Positions 12,051-25,458 of a stretch of 64,000 nucleotides of DNA are shown here, piece after piece. The first letter of the stretch is position 1; each line of letters starts with the position of its first letter. The DNA is from Tetmemena sp. SeJ-2015 (lineage: Eukaryota; Ciliophora; Spirotrichea; Sporadotrichida; Oxytrichidae). A program made the translations under genes and the position numbers. The notes below the pieces were generated by a model. That model did no database searches and had not been told where the DNA came from. It saw nothing but the letters and a program-made list of their open reading frames with translations. The DNA lies in contig JAJKFJ010022473.1 in NCBI GenBank assembly GCA_027382625.1, forward strand, positions 100,905-164,904. Direction: 5' to 3'.

Positions 12051-12717
12051 TCATACGGTCTGATATTAGTCGTCAGTATACCTAAAACATTTCAGAGTAA
12101 TTCGTTTTATAAAAATCTTACCTGTCAAAAAATCTCTCTCTTTAATAATCTGTGTCATTCGAACGAAATCTGAATATTTTTGAGAATCCCCAGTTTATAC
12201 CATCGTAGAGGGACACTACTAGATATTTCGCACTTCCAACTACATACATATTTATAAATAATTTAACATAAGTCGAAAAGGTTTCTGAGACAGTTTGCGA
12301 AATTTCAGCAAGTCTGTATCCCGACCCAGAGCTCGAATCTTCGGATAGGTAATTTCCCATTCCATGAATTCTTGTATCAGAGAGGCTCCTCCTCTAATAC
12401 TATTCATTCTATTGAGAGTTTCTAGAGTCATTTGGCAGGGGTTCATAATATTATTGTATTAAAGCATTTAGGTAAGGGTCGGGGTTTTAATCTAGTGGCT
12501 CTGACTCCAAAAGATTTGACTCTTAATCCCTCTGTCTCTCAAATCTATCTATTTTTTTAATAAGTAAGAGGATTAAACATTATTTTTTCCCTAAATTATT
12601 CCAGAGTGACTTACCGTTATCTTTGGAGGTGTAATATCCGATGTAGTCTTGGGTAGTTTTAGAGATCGCTGAAAGTGAAGATGTCAGAGTTGAAGTGAGT
12701 TGACCTGCAACTTGCAT
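12051..12717 (-). CDS. Small Gln-rich protein with hydrophobic C-terminal part
   Basis: It starts at ATG 12717 (MQVAGQLTSTLTSSLSAISK) and ends at TGA 12051-12053 (…YTDDQYQTV). Two introns keep the frame: one GTAAGT…AAATAG just after KDN, and one GTAAGA…TTTTAG near 12080-12121. The middle is acidic and polar (QRDQESNLLESEPLDQNPDP; EDSSSGSGYR). Residues near the C-terminus (FINMYVVGSAKYLVVSLYDG) are moderately hydrophobic. Other frames over the same bases look open, but this one has the more protein-like composition and consistent splice phases. It is tail to tail with the gene ending at 11858. No family is recognised. Confidence 0.5.
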
Positions 12718-12805
12718 TTTAATAAGCTATAATTTATTTAATTCGCTGCTACAAAATATTTATTTTTGTAAGAAGATGATAATTATATTCAAAAATAATT
12801 ATTTT

Positions 12806-15800
12806 TCAAAGTTAGATCTTATGATTAAGAGTATTAAAGTTTGAGTTATTCTAGGGCATTATAGTTCTTTTATTAACTTTTTTAGCAGAAGTATTGTTGC
12901 TTATATTTTCAAGCATTGACCGAATTTCTTTTACAAAAGTATCCCCTGTTTTCCTTCCGCTAACTTGCTGTTAATTTATTTTTGAATCATTCACTGAATT
13001 TTTATGATTGATGGGAGTCATATTTTAGAGATGATTTTGCTTTTATGTCAAGAAGCTTGGATTCTTTCTAATTTAAGTCATCTGTCTTTTATTAGGGGAA
13101 TAGTTGTAGCTTCCCTTCTAACCAGAGACTGCTTTTCTATTCTGAATATCTTTCCCATCCTTTTAAATGTTTGTACTGCTCAAGTCATTGCTATCTGGTG
13201 GAGCAATTAAGCTCACAGCTTTTGAGGTATGAGTTTGAGTTTGCAACCTAAATGCTGGTCCGTTCATATGATTCCTTCCCATGGCCTTTACTTTTATTCC
13301 AAATTTGGTTTTCATGGAGTCAGAATCTTTCATCTTTGAGGGAGGGCTTTAGTTATTTCCAGCTACTGATGCTGTTATCTTAGACTCGTATTTGCCTCCT
13401 TTCTTTCTAGATCCAGCCTCAGGAGATTCAAAAGTGCTTTACTTGGAGTTTAAATTGACTGCTTAGATTTTCCTTTGAATTTCTTAGATCTTTTTCTTCG
13501 TTGAAGACTGTTATTCAATACCACTTCTGCGATCTTTATCTCCACAGGAGATGTCAGAGATGTTTGAGCACTCTTCCACTAGCAAAGTACCGTAGCTCTA
13601 ATCACAGAAAGACTATCTTTTACCAATGGGAGACACATTTTAAGAACTATCTCCTGTATTTATCCCCTTTTGACGGAAAGAACAGGCTTTAATTATTCAC
13701 GAAAGAAGACTTTTTATTTGAGTAATTTAGCTTAGCTTGAGCATTTCTATTTATCAAGCTCGACAAAACTGTGCTCTTACAATAAATATAAGGCCATTTA
13801 CTTTCATTGTAATATAGTTATAATATCCTTCATTGGAACTTTTTATAGGTTAGGAGCTTAAAGGTTTGACAGTGAAATTTAATTGCTTAGATTTAAGGTC
13901 TGTTGGCTTGAGCTATTGCTTTGACCCTTTGTAAATCTCTTGAGCTTCATCATCTTTTTGTAATTCTCTTATATTGCCACATCGTCGTCTAAATCCTGCA
14001 AGATATCGTATTAGTCAAGTCCTTGCAGATTATCGAACAAGAATGGATACTTACTCTCTGGAGAGTCCTTAAACTCTCTGAATTCGATAGGAGATTGATT
14101 ATTGTCACTCAGGAGCTGAGATATATTCAAGTTCTTTTAATTGTCCAAGGAATCATCCTCCAAACCATATATATGCTACCCTATCACATTTTAACGATGC
14201 TACTGTACTTTCTAGAGAGATCGAGGGCTTAAATTGTCATCCAAGGAGTCTAGGAGCTCTTACTTGAAGTCTATTCTTTTTATTAAGTCGTCTTCATCCT
14301 ACCTGTGGAAGACATAAACTCCTCCTTAATCGTAGCTGCTGACAGTCATAGGTGACTACTATTGAAGAGATTTGAAATTTTTTAGACCCTGAAGATTAGT
14401 ATTTCTTCTATTGCTTGTTTGATTGGTATTTGCTAAATTCTTATGCAGCTGACTTTAATTGAAGAAAGCTTTATGATGACTTTCTAAATTCCTAGTTGAG
14501 CTCTGGTAGTTCTGTTATAGAAATGGGTCTTCCAAATCATTTTTAGTCAATGAGTTATCAAAAATAAGTTATAATAGAGAACTAAATATTAAAGTTCAGA
14601 AGATTGATTTCTTGAACATGTTTCCTTGTTCCTTTTTGGCTGGATGTGTACTTATTGAGAGATGGACGTTTATTTTTCATGAGACTGTGATCCATATTAG
14701 ATTTAAGTCAAAATAGAACTAATTGCAATTATTTTTGCGATCCATATCATAGTAATCAAAGTCGACTCTAGAAGACTCTCCAAGAGATTGTATATCTCCA
14801 GGCTGGAGCGTATACATGTCTCGACTCACTCTCTTTTCATTATTGATCTTAGAGCCTCTTTTTGAATGATAATTCTAAGCGAAACTCATTCTGCTTAAGC
14901 TTCCTTCAACTCTAACTCTCGAAAGTTATTCTGCTGTCAGCTTTTGATTAATTCCTGGCTTTGAATATAGATAGAAAAGCAAGTAGTCGACTGTGAATTG
15001 AGGAAAGCTCTCACAAAGGCCTCTGAAAATTGATCCTATATACTCCAAATCTATGTGACTAGATCCCATATGCTTTAAGAAGGAAGGGTTCATAGATGAT
15101 CTCCCATGCATCTGAGACTTTTCTTTATTAGAAATCGCATAGATAGAGAGGCCATCGTATTTTCCCAAAGAGAAAATCATGTCATAAAATACTTAAAATT
15201 TAATATATAGACATTTGTTTAACTTATCTGCCTATATCTTGGAATTGAACTTCGAATAGATCTTGGTCTGAAGACTGCGTAACAACTACATTATCCTCGC
15301 ACTCATTTAGCTATAAGTGTTGCTTATTCTTTAGGACACAAATATCTATCAATTACTAGAAAGATATGAGGAAGGCTTTTACCAACACTTGGGAGCTCTA
15401 TATCAGCTGTGTTATACAATAATGATTATTTACATTTTTCTTTTAGAGATATGCATACTTAGGCTCTTAAAATACAAGTTCAAAGTGCTGAATCTTTAGT
15501 GACTAATATTCAAAAGGGTAAGTTGTGTCCTAGCAGTTCGATATCTTATCAAGAATTTGAGAGTTGAGCAAGTCATCATCATATGCAGCATACCAAACAT
15601 AGTCATTTACTAATTGATCTTTGCGTCTCAAAATGTGAGGATTCACATCTATAAAAACTGTTGCTTAAAATCTTTATTTTACCTGGATTGAAGCTTTTTT
15701 TGATGGTGCTTTCTAAGTCTCTATCTATATCGACATTTTTATTTCTGGCTGTTGATACATTTAGGCTATCTTCGTCATAGCTTTGAGTCTCCTTTAAAGG

Positions 15801-16350
15801 GCTGTCCTCAAAATCATTCTTCTTCATCTCAAGTACAGATTTGAAAGCGCTTTTGAACTTATCTCTTTAAAAACTGCCAAGAGGCTGCTTGGTGTGGCTT
15901 TGAAAGTTTCTATCATTTTTCTGCTATATCAGTTTTTATTGGTGTGATCTGTGAATCACTTGAGGAGATTAAGAATTCATCAGCCCCGAAAATATCATTA
16001 AAAATAGTAATCTATTAAGTAAGAAAATTAGAATTCTGTTATTTAGCTGGTGCCTCCTATTATGGTCCCTTTTAATGAGTTTTATTGGGTAGTGTAGTTT
16101 TTGCATTTGCTGAAGAGCTTTGAATCAAGTAACTAGCCTTAGTGGTGGCTCCACTTAAAATGGCGGAACCTTTGAATGAACTTGAACCTAGCAAGTCTAT
16201 TGTACCCACGCTCTAAATTGTTATAATGACTCTTATTGTTTATAAATTTACCTTTTTGAATTTATGTTCACTGACATAGGGCTGTCTGGTATTTCTATGA
16301 GGTGTGGAGCTGTCATTATTGCTGGTATTTTGCTTTTTTTGAGACCTCAT
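12806..16350 (-). CDS. Large multi-exon protein of unknown function
   Basis: The start is ATG 16350 (MRSQKKQNTSNNDSSTPHR), followed by an intron of about 41 nt with clean GTAAAT…TTTAG ends. A globular part near 15.6-14.9 kb includes DQLVNDYVWYAAYDDDLLNS, KYDGLSIYAISNKEKSQ and LEYIGSIFRGLCESFPQFTV. The C-terminal half is acidic, Ser/Gln-rich and probably disordered (QGLDQYDILQDLDDDVAI; FKDSPESKYPFLFD). It ends FNTLNHKIQL with TGA 12806-12808. A one-base shift near 15893 (A run after IAEK) is needed. The total is about 1,100 residues. Its 5' end faces the U2AF-like gene, 210 bp away. No domain could be named. Confidence 0.5.
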
Positions 16351-16560
16351 GTTAAATCCTCTTTAGCCCGCGGAATTTTATTTTTCATTCATCTTAAGCA
16401 TCTTAAGAGTTATTGTAATTATTTAAGTTTAAATGATGCTCCTACTCCAGTTAAATTATCAACAAATATGTAAAATTACTGAATTGATAGAGATAAATTG
16501 AATATTATAAGAAGTAAGAAGAAAGTTTAAGTAGAATTAATTATAATCTGAGAAATAGAA

Positions 16561-17961
16561 ATGGGTAAGAGATCTAGATCAAGAGGCAGGAGAGAATTGT
16601 CTGAAAATTCTAGAGATAGAAAGGATGACAAGAAGAAATCTGCAAAGCATAAAAGTTCCAAGAGAAGTAGAGAGAGGGATAACTTCAGAAACGGGAGGCG
16701 CTCTAAGTCAAACAGCAGAGATAGGAGAAGAGATAGAAGCAAGGAAAGAAGGGATAGAGGTGGAAGAGACAACAAGAAGAGAGACGACTTTAGATTTGAT
16801 TCTCCTCCTAAAGACCATGAGCTTACTAAAGGTATTATGGCTGCTGCAGCAAGTATAGGAGGTGGATCTATAGCAAATGCTTAGAGCATACTTTCAAGCA
16901 TTTAATCAATGAGTATGGCTCAGACTGCAAAAATTGATAGGAAGCTCTATGTAGGAAATCTTCCTCCTGGCATTACATAAAGGATGCTGATCGATTTAGT
17001 AAATGAGGCTATGCTAAGTCTTGGAGTAATTGAAGAGCCTGGAAATCCAGTTGTGAGTGCTTGGATATCTTCAGATGGTCACTATGCTTTTGTCGAATTT
17101 AGAACTGCTGACGAAGCTAATCATGGATTTAATCTGCAAGGCATGAATATCTAAGGCAATGAAATCAAAATTGGTCGGCCTAAGGCTTACAGTGGCACCA
17201 TGAATGCAATTGGCTTAATGGCTGGTGGTATGAATATCTAAGGAGGAGCTCTAGCAGGAACTGCTCTTCTCGGAATGAAGAATTCGACTTATCATGCTCT
17301 AGATGATAACACGACTTCTGGTATTTAAAATCCTTTAATGGGTGGCAAGATGGCTGATGAAATTCTTGTCATTCAGCAACCATCTCGGGTGTTGATGATC
17401 AGAAATATCGCAACTCTGGAGCTCACTAGAGACGATAATGTCTTCTCCGATTTTTACTCTGATATTATGGACAAATGCCAAACTTATGGAAAAGTCTAGG
17501 CAATTAAAATTCCAAGGCCTGTTTTCATCGATCGCTCAGAATAAAATACCAAAGAAGATGCTGAGTTTGAGAGACTGGCGAAAGAGCTTGCCGAAAAAGA
17601 AAAGGAGGAAATGGATGCTGATCTATTGACGAGCAAAAGAAAAGCAGAAGAAAAAAAGAAAAAGGCACTTCTTCCTTTGGAAGATCCAAGAAACTATAAT
17701 TATCCTGAGGGTTTTGGATCAGTATTTATTGAATTTGCATCTGTCAGTGATGCCAGGAGAGCGAGGAAATATATTCAGTTGTTGAAATATTCTGGCAAAG
17801 TAGCAGAGTGTGAGTATCATGATGAGGATAAGTTTGCCAATGATTTCTTCGCTAGACCAGATCCAATTAAAAGAGAGATTAGAGGTCTTGAATTCGAGGG
17901 ACTTGAAAATTGTGCAATTGAATTCACGGAGGCGAGACCTAGTGAGCCAATGAAGATATGA
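16561..17961 (+). CDS. U2AF large-subunit-like splicing factor
   Basis: The frame is uninterrupted from ATG 16561 to TGA 17959-17961, giving 466 residues with TAA/TAG as Gln. The N-terminal ~75 residues form an RS/RD-rich domain (SRDRRRDRSKERRDRGGRDN). An RNA-recognition motif follows, with RNP2 KLYVGNLPPG and RNP1-like HYAFVEFRT. A linker rich in Gly/Met comes next, then a C-terminal U2AF-homology motif: VLMIRNIATL, a long insertion, GFGSVFIEFASVSDARRARK, and NDFFARPD near the end. This order matches U2AF65, which recognises the polypyrimidine tract at the 3' splice site, although tiny AT-rich introns leave little room for such a tract. Only one clear central RRM is seen. It is one of the few genes here needing no correction. 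Confidence 0.88.
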
Positions 17962-18322
17962 TAAAGTAAATTCTTAATTAATTTTCAAATTGATTGTATG
18001 CTGAAGTAAGATGATAGAATTTAAAAACTTTATATTATATACATATAGTGGGTTAGAGATCTTATAATTTGTAATAAATAAAACGATAAAAAACTCAAAA
18101 GAAGAGGCTGCTTTCTTTCAGCTTATTGGAGCTTTAATTTGATGAGCTTATCTATTTAAAAAAGCTCTAAATAAATAATTAATATTTTATGGTCCCTTCA
18201 TTATTAAATAAGAGAATAATCAATCGCATTTTAAGGGAAATATGCAAAAAATTTTATTGCACAACTTTTATAAAATTTCTCTAAGTCTTTAACAGAAGAG
18301 TTTGCTAGATAAAGTTGAACTA

Positions 18323-21300
18323 TCATCGAATCTCTCTATTTTCAGCTGGAAAAAATTCTTTGAGGTCAATTTTAAAAAGTATTTAAATTAAAAATTAATG
18401 TTTCAAACATTAAAGATGAAAATTAGATTTAAAATGGGAAAAGATTTAATCTTTCATAGCCAAAATTAATATCCTTTGGTTATAAAAATTATTTTTATAA
18501 TTCGATGAAACCTTTCCTTGAGATCCATTTGTAAAATTTTTGCCTCTATTTGAATGCTATTGGCTTGCTTGTAATTTCATTTCATACCCAGTCTTATTCT
18601 CATTTTATTGCTTATAAGATTGATAGTCCTGAGAATCATTAGTAGACTACTATTACTTATTTGAAAGCAGAGTTTTATCTTTTTAATTGGAATATTGGTA
18701 ATAGTCATCCTCGTTATTATTTGTGATTGATTTATTCTTCTAATGGTTAACACTTTGCTGCAATTTCAATTAATTAACCTTGCTCTCAGTCATTTTCTTA
18801 GATGATTGTCTCGAATTTAACCCACTGGTATTTTTAGATTGTCCTTAAGATTACGTAAGAGATGTTATGCCTCTGTTTTGATTGTTTATGCTCATTTGAA
18901 TAAGAGCAGCATTTGAACTAGGAGCATCTTTCTTTTTCTTTACTTTAAACTTTAAATCTTGATACTCATTCTCACTATCGTCATCACAAACTCCAAACTT
19001 CCTCCTTTAAGAATTAAATTTCTGTAATTGCATATTGTACTCTGAATCATCAGCTATACTTTTTTAATTTGGCTAGGTAATTGTCGCATCAGATTAATAG
19101 TCATCAAAGTTCAGTTTAAAAGAGCCCATACCATAGTCATTAAGCTATCCTCGATTTTTATTTTTATCTGTTAGGCCCTCTCCTCCAAAAGAAGATTCAC
19201 GAGACATTAGCATCTTGATACCTAGATTTCTTCTTCTTGCTCTTTCCTCCGGATCTAGTTACTGGGAGGATATTTGAATCATGTCCATTTAATCTTCTTA
19301 GTTATTTTCATAATCATCAGAGTGAATGCTGAAATCTCGATGCAGTTTGCTATAGGTATCCCTTAGTCTTATTCCTGATTTTTAAATATTTTAAACCGAT
19401 TTTTGGTACTCATTAGGAGGACCTGCTCTGCTTTACTGCATTATTGTACTCTAACTCTCATCGATTTATTTATTTCCGATGATTTAACTTTGTCTATTTG
19501 TTTCAGTAGACTAGAGCATCTTTACAAAATCCTAAATGGGTATCAAGTTCTTTCTTTGCTCAAGTCTTACTCTTTCCCATTCCTCATTTTTATGTGGATC
19601 TTAAACATTATTCATAACTTCTTTAGCATCTTCTTCATCTTCATAAGACTGTTAGTATCGATTTTAACTTTAGCTTTTCTTTGACCCATTCACACCTTCT
19701 CTACTTCCGAACGAGCTTCTTTTAATATTTTGTTAGTTTGATAGGATGATATTGATGTGCCTATCATTAGATTTCCTCCCTCCTTGCTGTTTTGAAGATT
19801 AGTGGAGGGTGTTGCTGTAGTTATCGATTGTGGATTCTTATAATGAGTAGTTAAATGATTCATCCTGCCTAGCTGCTCAGATTTTAAATTCCAAACCCTT
19901 TTGCAGACCTTGTGTCTCTGTTAGCAATGACGCTATTTGCAAATTTGGTGTTCATAATGTTAGTAACTCCAGCTTATGGGAGTTTATGAGTTTGAATACC
20001 TTCCTTTTAAAAAGAGAGCTTATTGACTCTTGAATCTCCGCTGCTGCTACTTGTCACATCAACGCAGTCATCATCGTCATCTGAACGAGTATCCAAGCGT
20101 AAAGTATTTCCTCCCTCTTTTCGAGTTATAATGTTTTCGTTTTTAAAATCAAGAGTTGCCATCTTCTTGAATTAGAAGTTATCCTCATTCATAAAACGAT
20201 TGTTTGTATTCCCTTAGAAGTAATTGTTCTTCAAATTTGGCTAGTTTTTTAAATAGTCATCATTAACTCTCCCTGCAGAATTATTCTTTTTGTCGTCTGA
20301 GGGAGGAATCCTCAAGTAGACCACTCTATTATCAGGATTCTAAATGGCCTCTAAGTTTGGCTATTTAGAATATAGACTGGTCTTGTTTCCCTTATGATTT
20401 TAAGGAGGTGGAGATGCAAATTTTCTTCCAATTTGCCCTATGAATTTCGAAGCCCCAATCACAATATCTTCTAAGACTGCATTATTTGAGCCTGTGGGTC
20501 TATGGTGAGGGTTTTACATATTGTTAGTTATCACTCCTTGGTCATTTGCTTAGTATCCATTGAAATATGAAGAGACAAATAATCAGTAATAATATTTCAC
20601 TTAATATGCTATTTACCTCTGAATACTTTCCTAGTTTTATAGATAATTGTTCTGTTAGATGCCAGCAGCTCCATTAGCATAATATCTTTTTTAATTTATG
20701 TTTGAATTGTGAGGATTTATATTTAATTAAACTATCGGGTTATCTGAGAGATATGGAGGTGGAGTTAAATCTCTGAGAGTTTGCTGATTTCTACTACTAA
20801 CCTTTTCTTTATTTCTGTCCTCTAGCTTTTTGAATTCTTATTCTAGGAAGGGGTCATCGAAAATACGAGGTTTGTCTCTTGGAAGGATCCTATCGATTAA
20901 GCCCTTTACTAGCTAAATTAAGTAAGTACGCTCGCACATTAAGAGCTAGATAACTACTCTTAAGTCTTATGGCTAATTTTTAACTGTAATTATTACTCAA
21001 AATTTAAAAGTGGCATGCTTAAAATTCTTAGGTAATTAGTATCTTCGATGAACTTATATAGGCTCTTCAGGAAGTTGTTATCACTTGCTAGTATTTCAGA
21101 TCTGCCAACTTTTTTTACCTAGCTGCTGAGGACATCGAGGTCAGCCTCTATAGGAAACATCCTATCCAAGAGTTACTTCTCTTTCATTGCCATTTTTTCG
21201 TCTATTAAGGATGTGTACTGATCAAAACAAATTATCTATTATAGCTGATCAAACAAGAGATCTCTTGAATTCTTAGCATTTATTGATTGCTTCCTCGCTA

Positions 21301-21349
21301 ATGAATATTATCTATTCGGCTATTGAGAAGTAGTTTGTTTATTATTCAT
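18323..21349 (-). CDS. Long, mostly disordered Asn/Gln/Ser-rich protein
   Basis: The likely start is ATG 21349 (MNNKQTTSQQPNRQYSLARK). The N-terminal ~130 residues look folded: KQLLDRMFPIEADLDVLSSQ, then FLKSLYKFIEDTNYLRIL, then LIDRILPRDKPRIFDDPFLE after a probable splice. The remainder is polar and low-complexity (for example TRSDDDDDCVDVTSSSSGDS), reaching the region at 18480-18700 rich in Gln and Asn. An in-frame TGA at 18323-18325 is the nearest stop, but the last ~150 bp are AT-rich and the real end may lie upstream. No domain is recognised. Confidence 0.45.
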
Positions 21350-21569
21350 AGACGAGTGCGTGTTATACTGAGCAACATTTTAGTTCTTCATTGCACTTTC
21401 TCTCTGTTAAAATATATTATTAACTTGCTAGAACATTTACAAACTTTTATAATTTTACAAAGAAAAGTCTTTCTCCACTCTTCTTACATTAAGATTAATC
21501 GAAAATTTGAATGAAAACTATTAAATTTAAGCTATTGGATGTAATACAATCCCGTGTTTTGTAGTTAGT

Positions 21570-21809
21570 ATGATTGATATGCTAACAATATAGAAACAAA
21601 CTAAGAGCACATTATAAGGAAGACAAAGAGTTAATTATCAATGCGGGTTCTGCCAAAGACAATCATCATTTGGACATCGCATCAAAGTCTGTGTTCATCG
21701 TTATGTTAGAGCGATTGCTTATGGACATGCGTTCAAGGAGTGTGCTTATACTCCTTAGCTCTACTTCTTAGTTAGATATGTTTCTATTTAAATTCAAATG
21801 CATATTTGA
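21570..21809 (+). CDS. Small Cys/His-containing ORF
   Basis: An 80-codon frame runs from ATG 21570 to TGA 21807-21809 with TAA/TAG as Gln. The core has CGFCQRQ, then VCVHRYVRAIAYGH and KECAY, so a CxxC pair plus further Cys/His residues might bind zinc. G+C is higher than in the flanking AT-rich DNA, which favours coding. It lies beyond the start of the minus-strand gene at 21349. There is no family match and it may be part of a longer spliced gene. Confidence 0.35.
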
Positions 21810-22398
21810 AATTCCACTGCTTTGCAGCTCTCTATTAAAACAATTAATTATTCATGAGAGAGGTCATGGAATTTTTGGAGGATTATTGGCCATGAGAGAA
21901 AAGACTTTCTCTTCGCCAAGCAATTGATTTCTTAGATAGATTTCCACTCATATTCATCATGTAACGCCTCTAATAGATATTTCTCTCAAAATAATCAAAA
22001 AAGTTCAAAGATGATAAGGATTAAATTATAAATTAATTAACTTTATATGAAGGTGTATGCAACTCTAATTTAAATAGTTAACACAAAAATTGAAGAAAAA
22101 AATTATTTTGAAGAACGCTTTTTCATTGCAACTCTAGTTTTGAAGAAGTTTAAATATGTGTTTTGAGATAGAAAATTAATTAAAAATTACTAAAAATGTT
22201 AAAGATTGGAAAATCTCATTTACTAATTAAATTTTACTAAAATTCAAGTTAATTAGATTAAAATTTTTTATTCCAAGGATTCTTAAAATTAAAGAATAAG
22301 AAATAGCAACTGAGTTACTCAATATAATTTAGAGAAGAAAATTTCGAAATTTTTTTTAATTTATTGATCTTAAGAATTTAAATCTACTTAATTTTATT
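21810..22398. other. AT-rich intergenic region
   Basis: Almost 600 bp with poly-A and poly-T runs and no frame with coding composition beyond the small ORF to its left. The sequence at 21840-21990 is slightly less AT-rich but gives no convincing protein. Confidence 0.4.
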
Positions 22399-23352
22399 TC
22401 AATTTATTATGGTAATAAAATATATTAGCTATAACACGCTGTTGGTGTCACTGAAGCCAGGAAGAATTTTTTTGACTCCATGATTATTGATTTTGCCTTG
22501 GAACGATTTTTGGTCATCAGTGGTTAAAGACTATGAGGGAATATTTCTAGGCTTCTCAAATTCGTAATCTCCTGGAATAAGAGATACTGCCTCTTCCATC
22601 GGACTAGTGTTTCCTTAACTAGCGATACCCATCAAATTTGAGCTGAATCTATTAACGTACAGCGGTGAATAGCCCTGATTTTATTACTAATTCTAAGGAG
22701 GAGTTTTATTATGAGTAATTTTTGCTCCGTTTAATATTTATTGACTACCATTGCCTCCACCCAAATGTGGATCTTAAACAGTTAGATAAGCTCTATCCAT
22801 AGAATCTTATTACCTTTAGCTGTCGATTCCATTATTAAAGTGAGAGTAAAAATCGTAGGTGGGATCCAAGTTTTTACATTCATTTCCTTCACTATCAGTA
22901 ATTATTAATGGCGGAATAGTCTCTCGATCAGTTGATTCCCTTATGATTGAAGTTGACCGAGTGCCATCATCAAACTCGTCAGACCAGGCTTAGGATGTAA
23001 AATTCTTGTCTTTTTGAGAATGCAGTTTAATCGCATGAAGTTGATTATATAAATTGATAATCATGGCCTCATTTCTTCCAGGGAAGAACTTCTAGATTTC
23101 TCTTCTATAGCATATTTAGACAGCTTTCATAGAGTTAAAAGAGTTTTTTATCCTCAATGGGGCTAAACTTTTTAGCTTCAGATATCTTTATAAGAGTCTC
23201 CTATTTAGCGAGCATTTTTGCCAGGTATTAATTGGGCAATCTACTTCCAATTACATCCGAATTTTTTCTCCAAACTTAAAATTAGATTATCAGTTTCTGG
23301 GTAACTGGAAATAACAATGAGTCCTCCTATAAGATGAAATCTATTTCGACAT
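22399..23352 (-). CDS. Myb-like (R2R3-type) DNA-binding protein
   Basis: A Myb-type region is followed by a polar tail ending near TNSVL, with TGA at 22399-22401. The first repeat has VWRKNSDVIGSRLPN; the second has KKFSPIEDKKLFQLYES and then EIQKFFPGRNEAMIINLYNQ. This closely follows the Myb pattern of an acidic EED-like helix, then the KFFPGR recognition-helix lead-in. The tryptophan normally before the third helix of the second repeat is replaced, and a 22-nt intron or one-base indel lies just there. The true 5' end is uncertain: a 29-nt intron seems to follow a short first exon, and ATG 23352 is only the nearest ATG. A role as a nuclear transcription factor is inferred from the family. 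Confidence 0.5.
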
Positions 23353-23402
23353 TTGAGAAGACCAGTTACCTTTGAACTACTAGATTTGCTTCTAAATAAA
23401 AA

Positions 23403-25458
23403 TCAATTAAAAAAAATAATTATATACAAAAATTATTTTATCGCTAAGAATTTATTGAATAATTGAATTAAATTATCAATTAAATAAATTAATCCTTGAA
23501 CTAACTCGCAAAATAAGTCTTTCTCTACCATGTCGGGAAATTAATATTTTTAAAGTACATGGTCTCCTTTATATATTTAGTTATAAAATTAATCCATGAA
23601 TAAATTTAAATTTGCTGCCCGATAAACTCGCTGAAAGTAAAAACTAAGATATTAAATCTAAAATTGTTTACCAAATAGTTATAATTATCATTTGTCTTCA
23701 ATTAAACTCTCATCTATATTGAAGTTGATGATATCTCTCCTTGATCATGGTGAACTATTTATTTCTCTCCATTTGTTAGGATAGCTTTCTCAAAATAATA
23801 TCTCAGATATCTTAAACTTTAGCACATTGTGAAATCGGTCTCCTTATCTTAATATGCCAGATAGTTAACGATATCTGGGTCCCAAGATTCACTCTTTTGC
23901 ACTATCTTTGAGGTAGAGTTCTTCTTATTACCTTTATTTTGGGAAGGCTTGGTTAAGGGAGCGGAAATTCCCTTCGATATAAGCATCTGGTATCGCTTTC
24001 TGCATTACACAGAATCTTTACCGTGTCCCAAAATAGATGCAATAGCAGACCATATCAAATATCTTTTGAACTATACTTAATCCATTTTATTGCACTAATT
24101 AATGTTTGCATTTCAATTTACTCACAGACCGATAGAAGTTAATCATCTTATTTGTGGTCCACTCTTTCAAGTTTTTCTTATACTTTGTGTAAATTTTATT
24201 ATATATAAAGAAATATAGTGGTATAGAGAGAGTCAGGGTCATCAAGTGGGAGGCTTAAGCTCTCTGGGATTAGATTTGCACATGATGTTGTGAGGGTACT
24301 CTTGAGCTGAGGAAATTTAATTTTTGTAGCTTGCTCTATTTTGATATCAATCTAGGTTTTCATGTTAATCAGTTTTTGAACATCATCATCAAGAGAATTT
24401 CCTCCCTCCTCAAAATATTCATAATCTCCAATGCCCTCGAAAGCCTTTTCTAGTATCTAAGAGTCCTGATGAGTAATTCCTAAATCTTGCTTCCTGCCAG
24501 ATTTCTTAATTTAAATATACTAACTGAAAAACGAAGAGAATAGTATATAGTGCTTCTAGCTTCGATTTTGCATTATTGGGCAGAAATTCAGATTTTAATG
24601 TAAGCGTCTCGTGTTTTGAGTCCTTTTCACACTTAAAGAGCTTGAATTGAATTCAAAATTATGAAAGGCTTATTCTTCAACTTCAAGACTAGACTGAGTT
24701 GTTCATATTAGAGTAGCTAGCAGAGAGTTTGGAAAAATTATTTGAAAATGCACTTCAAGGAGAGATTACAGTACAAACTTTTAGGATAGCAGACACGAGA
24801 TTAGTCCTCCTTTTACCAGGCTTTACATAATCAAACTCCAAACTTTTTAAAAAATCTGGGCTGAACAGATAATACTAAAGAAAGTTTATTAGCTGTTGAA
24901 GACTTAAGAGTTTGGTGAATGAATTGTAGCGCCATCTAGGCTTGAACCCCTGCTTGAGGATCCTCTTAAACCTCGCATCATAATTTCTTATTGCTGAGTT
25001 TTGCTAGGCGTGGTAATTTAAGTCATCCTCTTGCCTATCTTATCGATGGGGGAGCTCTTCAACACCTAGAGGTTGGTGTTAAGTACAAGATTTTCTTCGT
25101 TTAATTATCTGACGTTGCTATTGTCGCAACATCCACACAACATAGAGATAAATGCTTGCACCAGAGGAATGCAATTCAAAATACTAATCTATATTTAATT
25201 AGTATTAGGATTACCTCTCTCCCTTTCTTGCTAAGTTTGAGATGGAAGCCTAATTGACCTTGAGTAGTATTACGTACTTTCACGCTTTTAAAGAGGGTCA
25301 TCAGAGGCGTCTCCTGTCGATTCATACTACCCTCCAGTTTCGGGCTAAGTCCGACAGCTTCCCTATGAGGCCTGCGACTATGCTTCATCCTCAGTTTTAA
25401 TAAGCTCAAGCTTCTGCTTCGAGATTTTGATTCCGTCCGTGAGATACAAACTCTGCAT
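23403..25458 (-). CDS. Multi-exon protein with C-terminal SANT/Myb-like segment
   Basis: It starts at ATG 25458 (MQSLYLTDGIKISKQKLELI). A 26-nt intron (GTAATC…AATATAG) follows QQERER. The middle includes NYDARFKRILKQGFKPRWRY and FLQYYLFSPDFLKSLEFDYV. Near 24.05 kb lies IWSAIASILGHGKDSVQCRK, which fits the tryptophan, I-A and C-R pattern of SANT/Myb repeats. The frame stays open through AT-rich sequence to TGA 23403-23405; the genuine end may be earlier. The next Myb-type gene starts only about 50 bp further on the same strand, so one longer Myb gene cannot be ruled out. Confidence 0.4.

Noticed and set aside
12252..12446. Alternative minus-strand frame (MNPCQMTLETLNRMNSIRGG)
   Set aside because: It overlaps the 12051-12717 gene, whose frame has the more protein-like acidic/Gln-rich composition and consistent splice phases.
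16561..17961. Code in which TGA encodes cysteine and TAA/TAG are stops (Euplotid)
   Set aside because: The U2AF-like gene uses in-frame TAA/TAG at many sites and ends on TGA.
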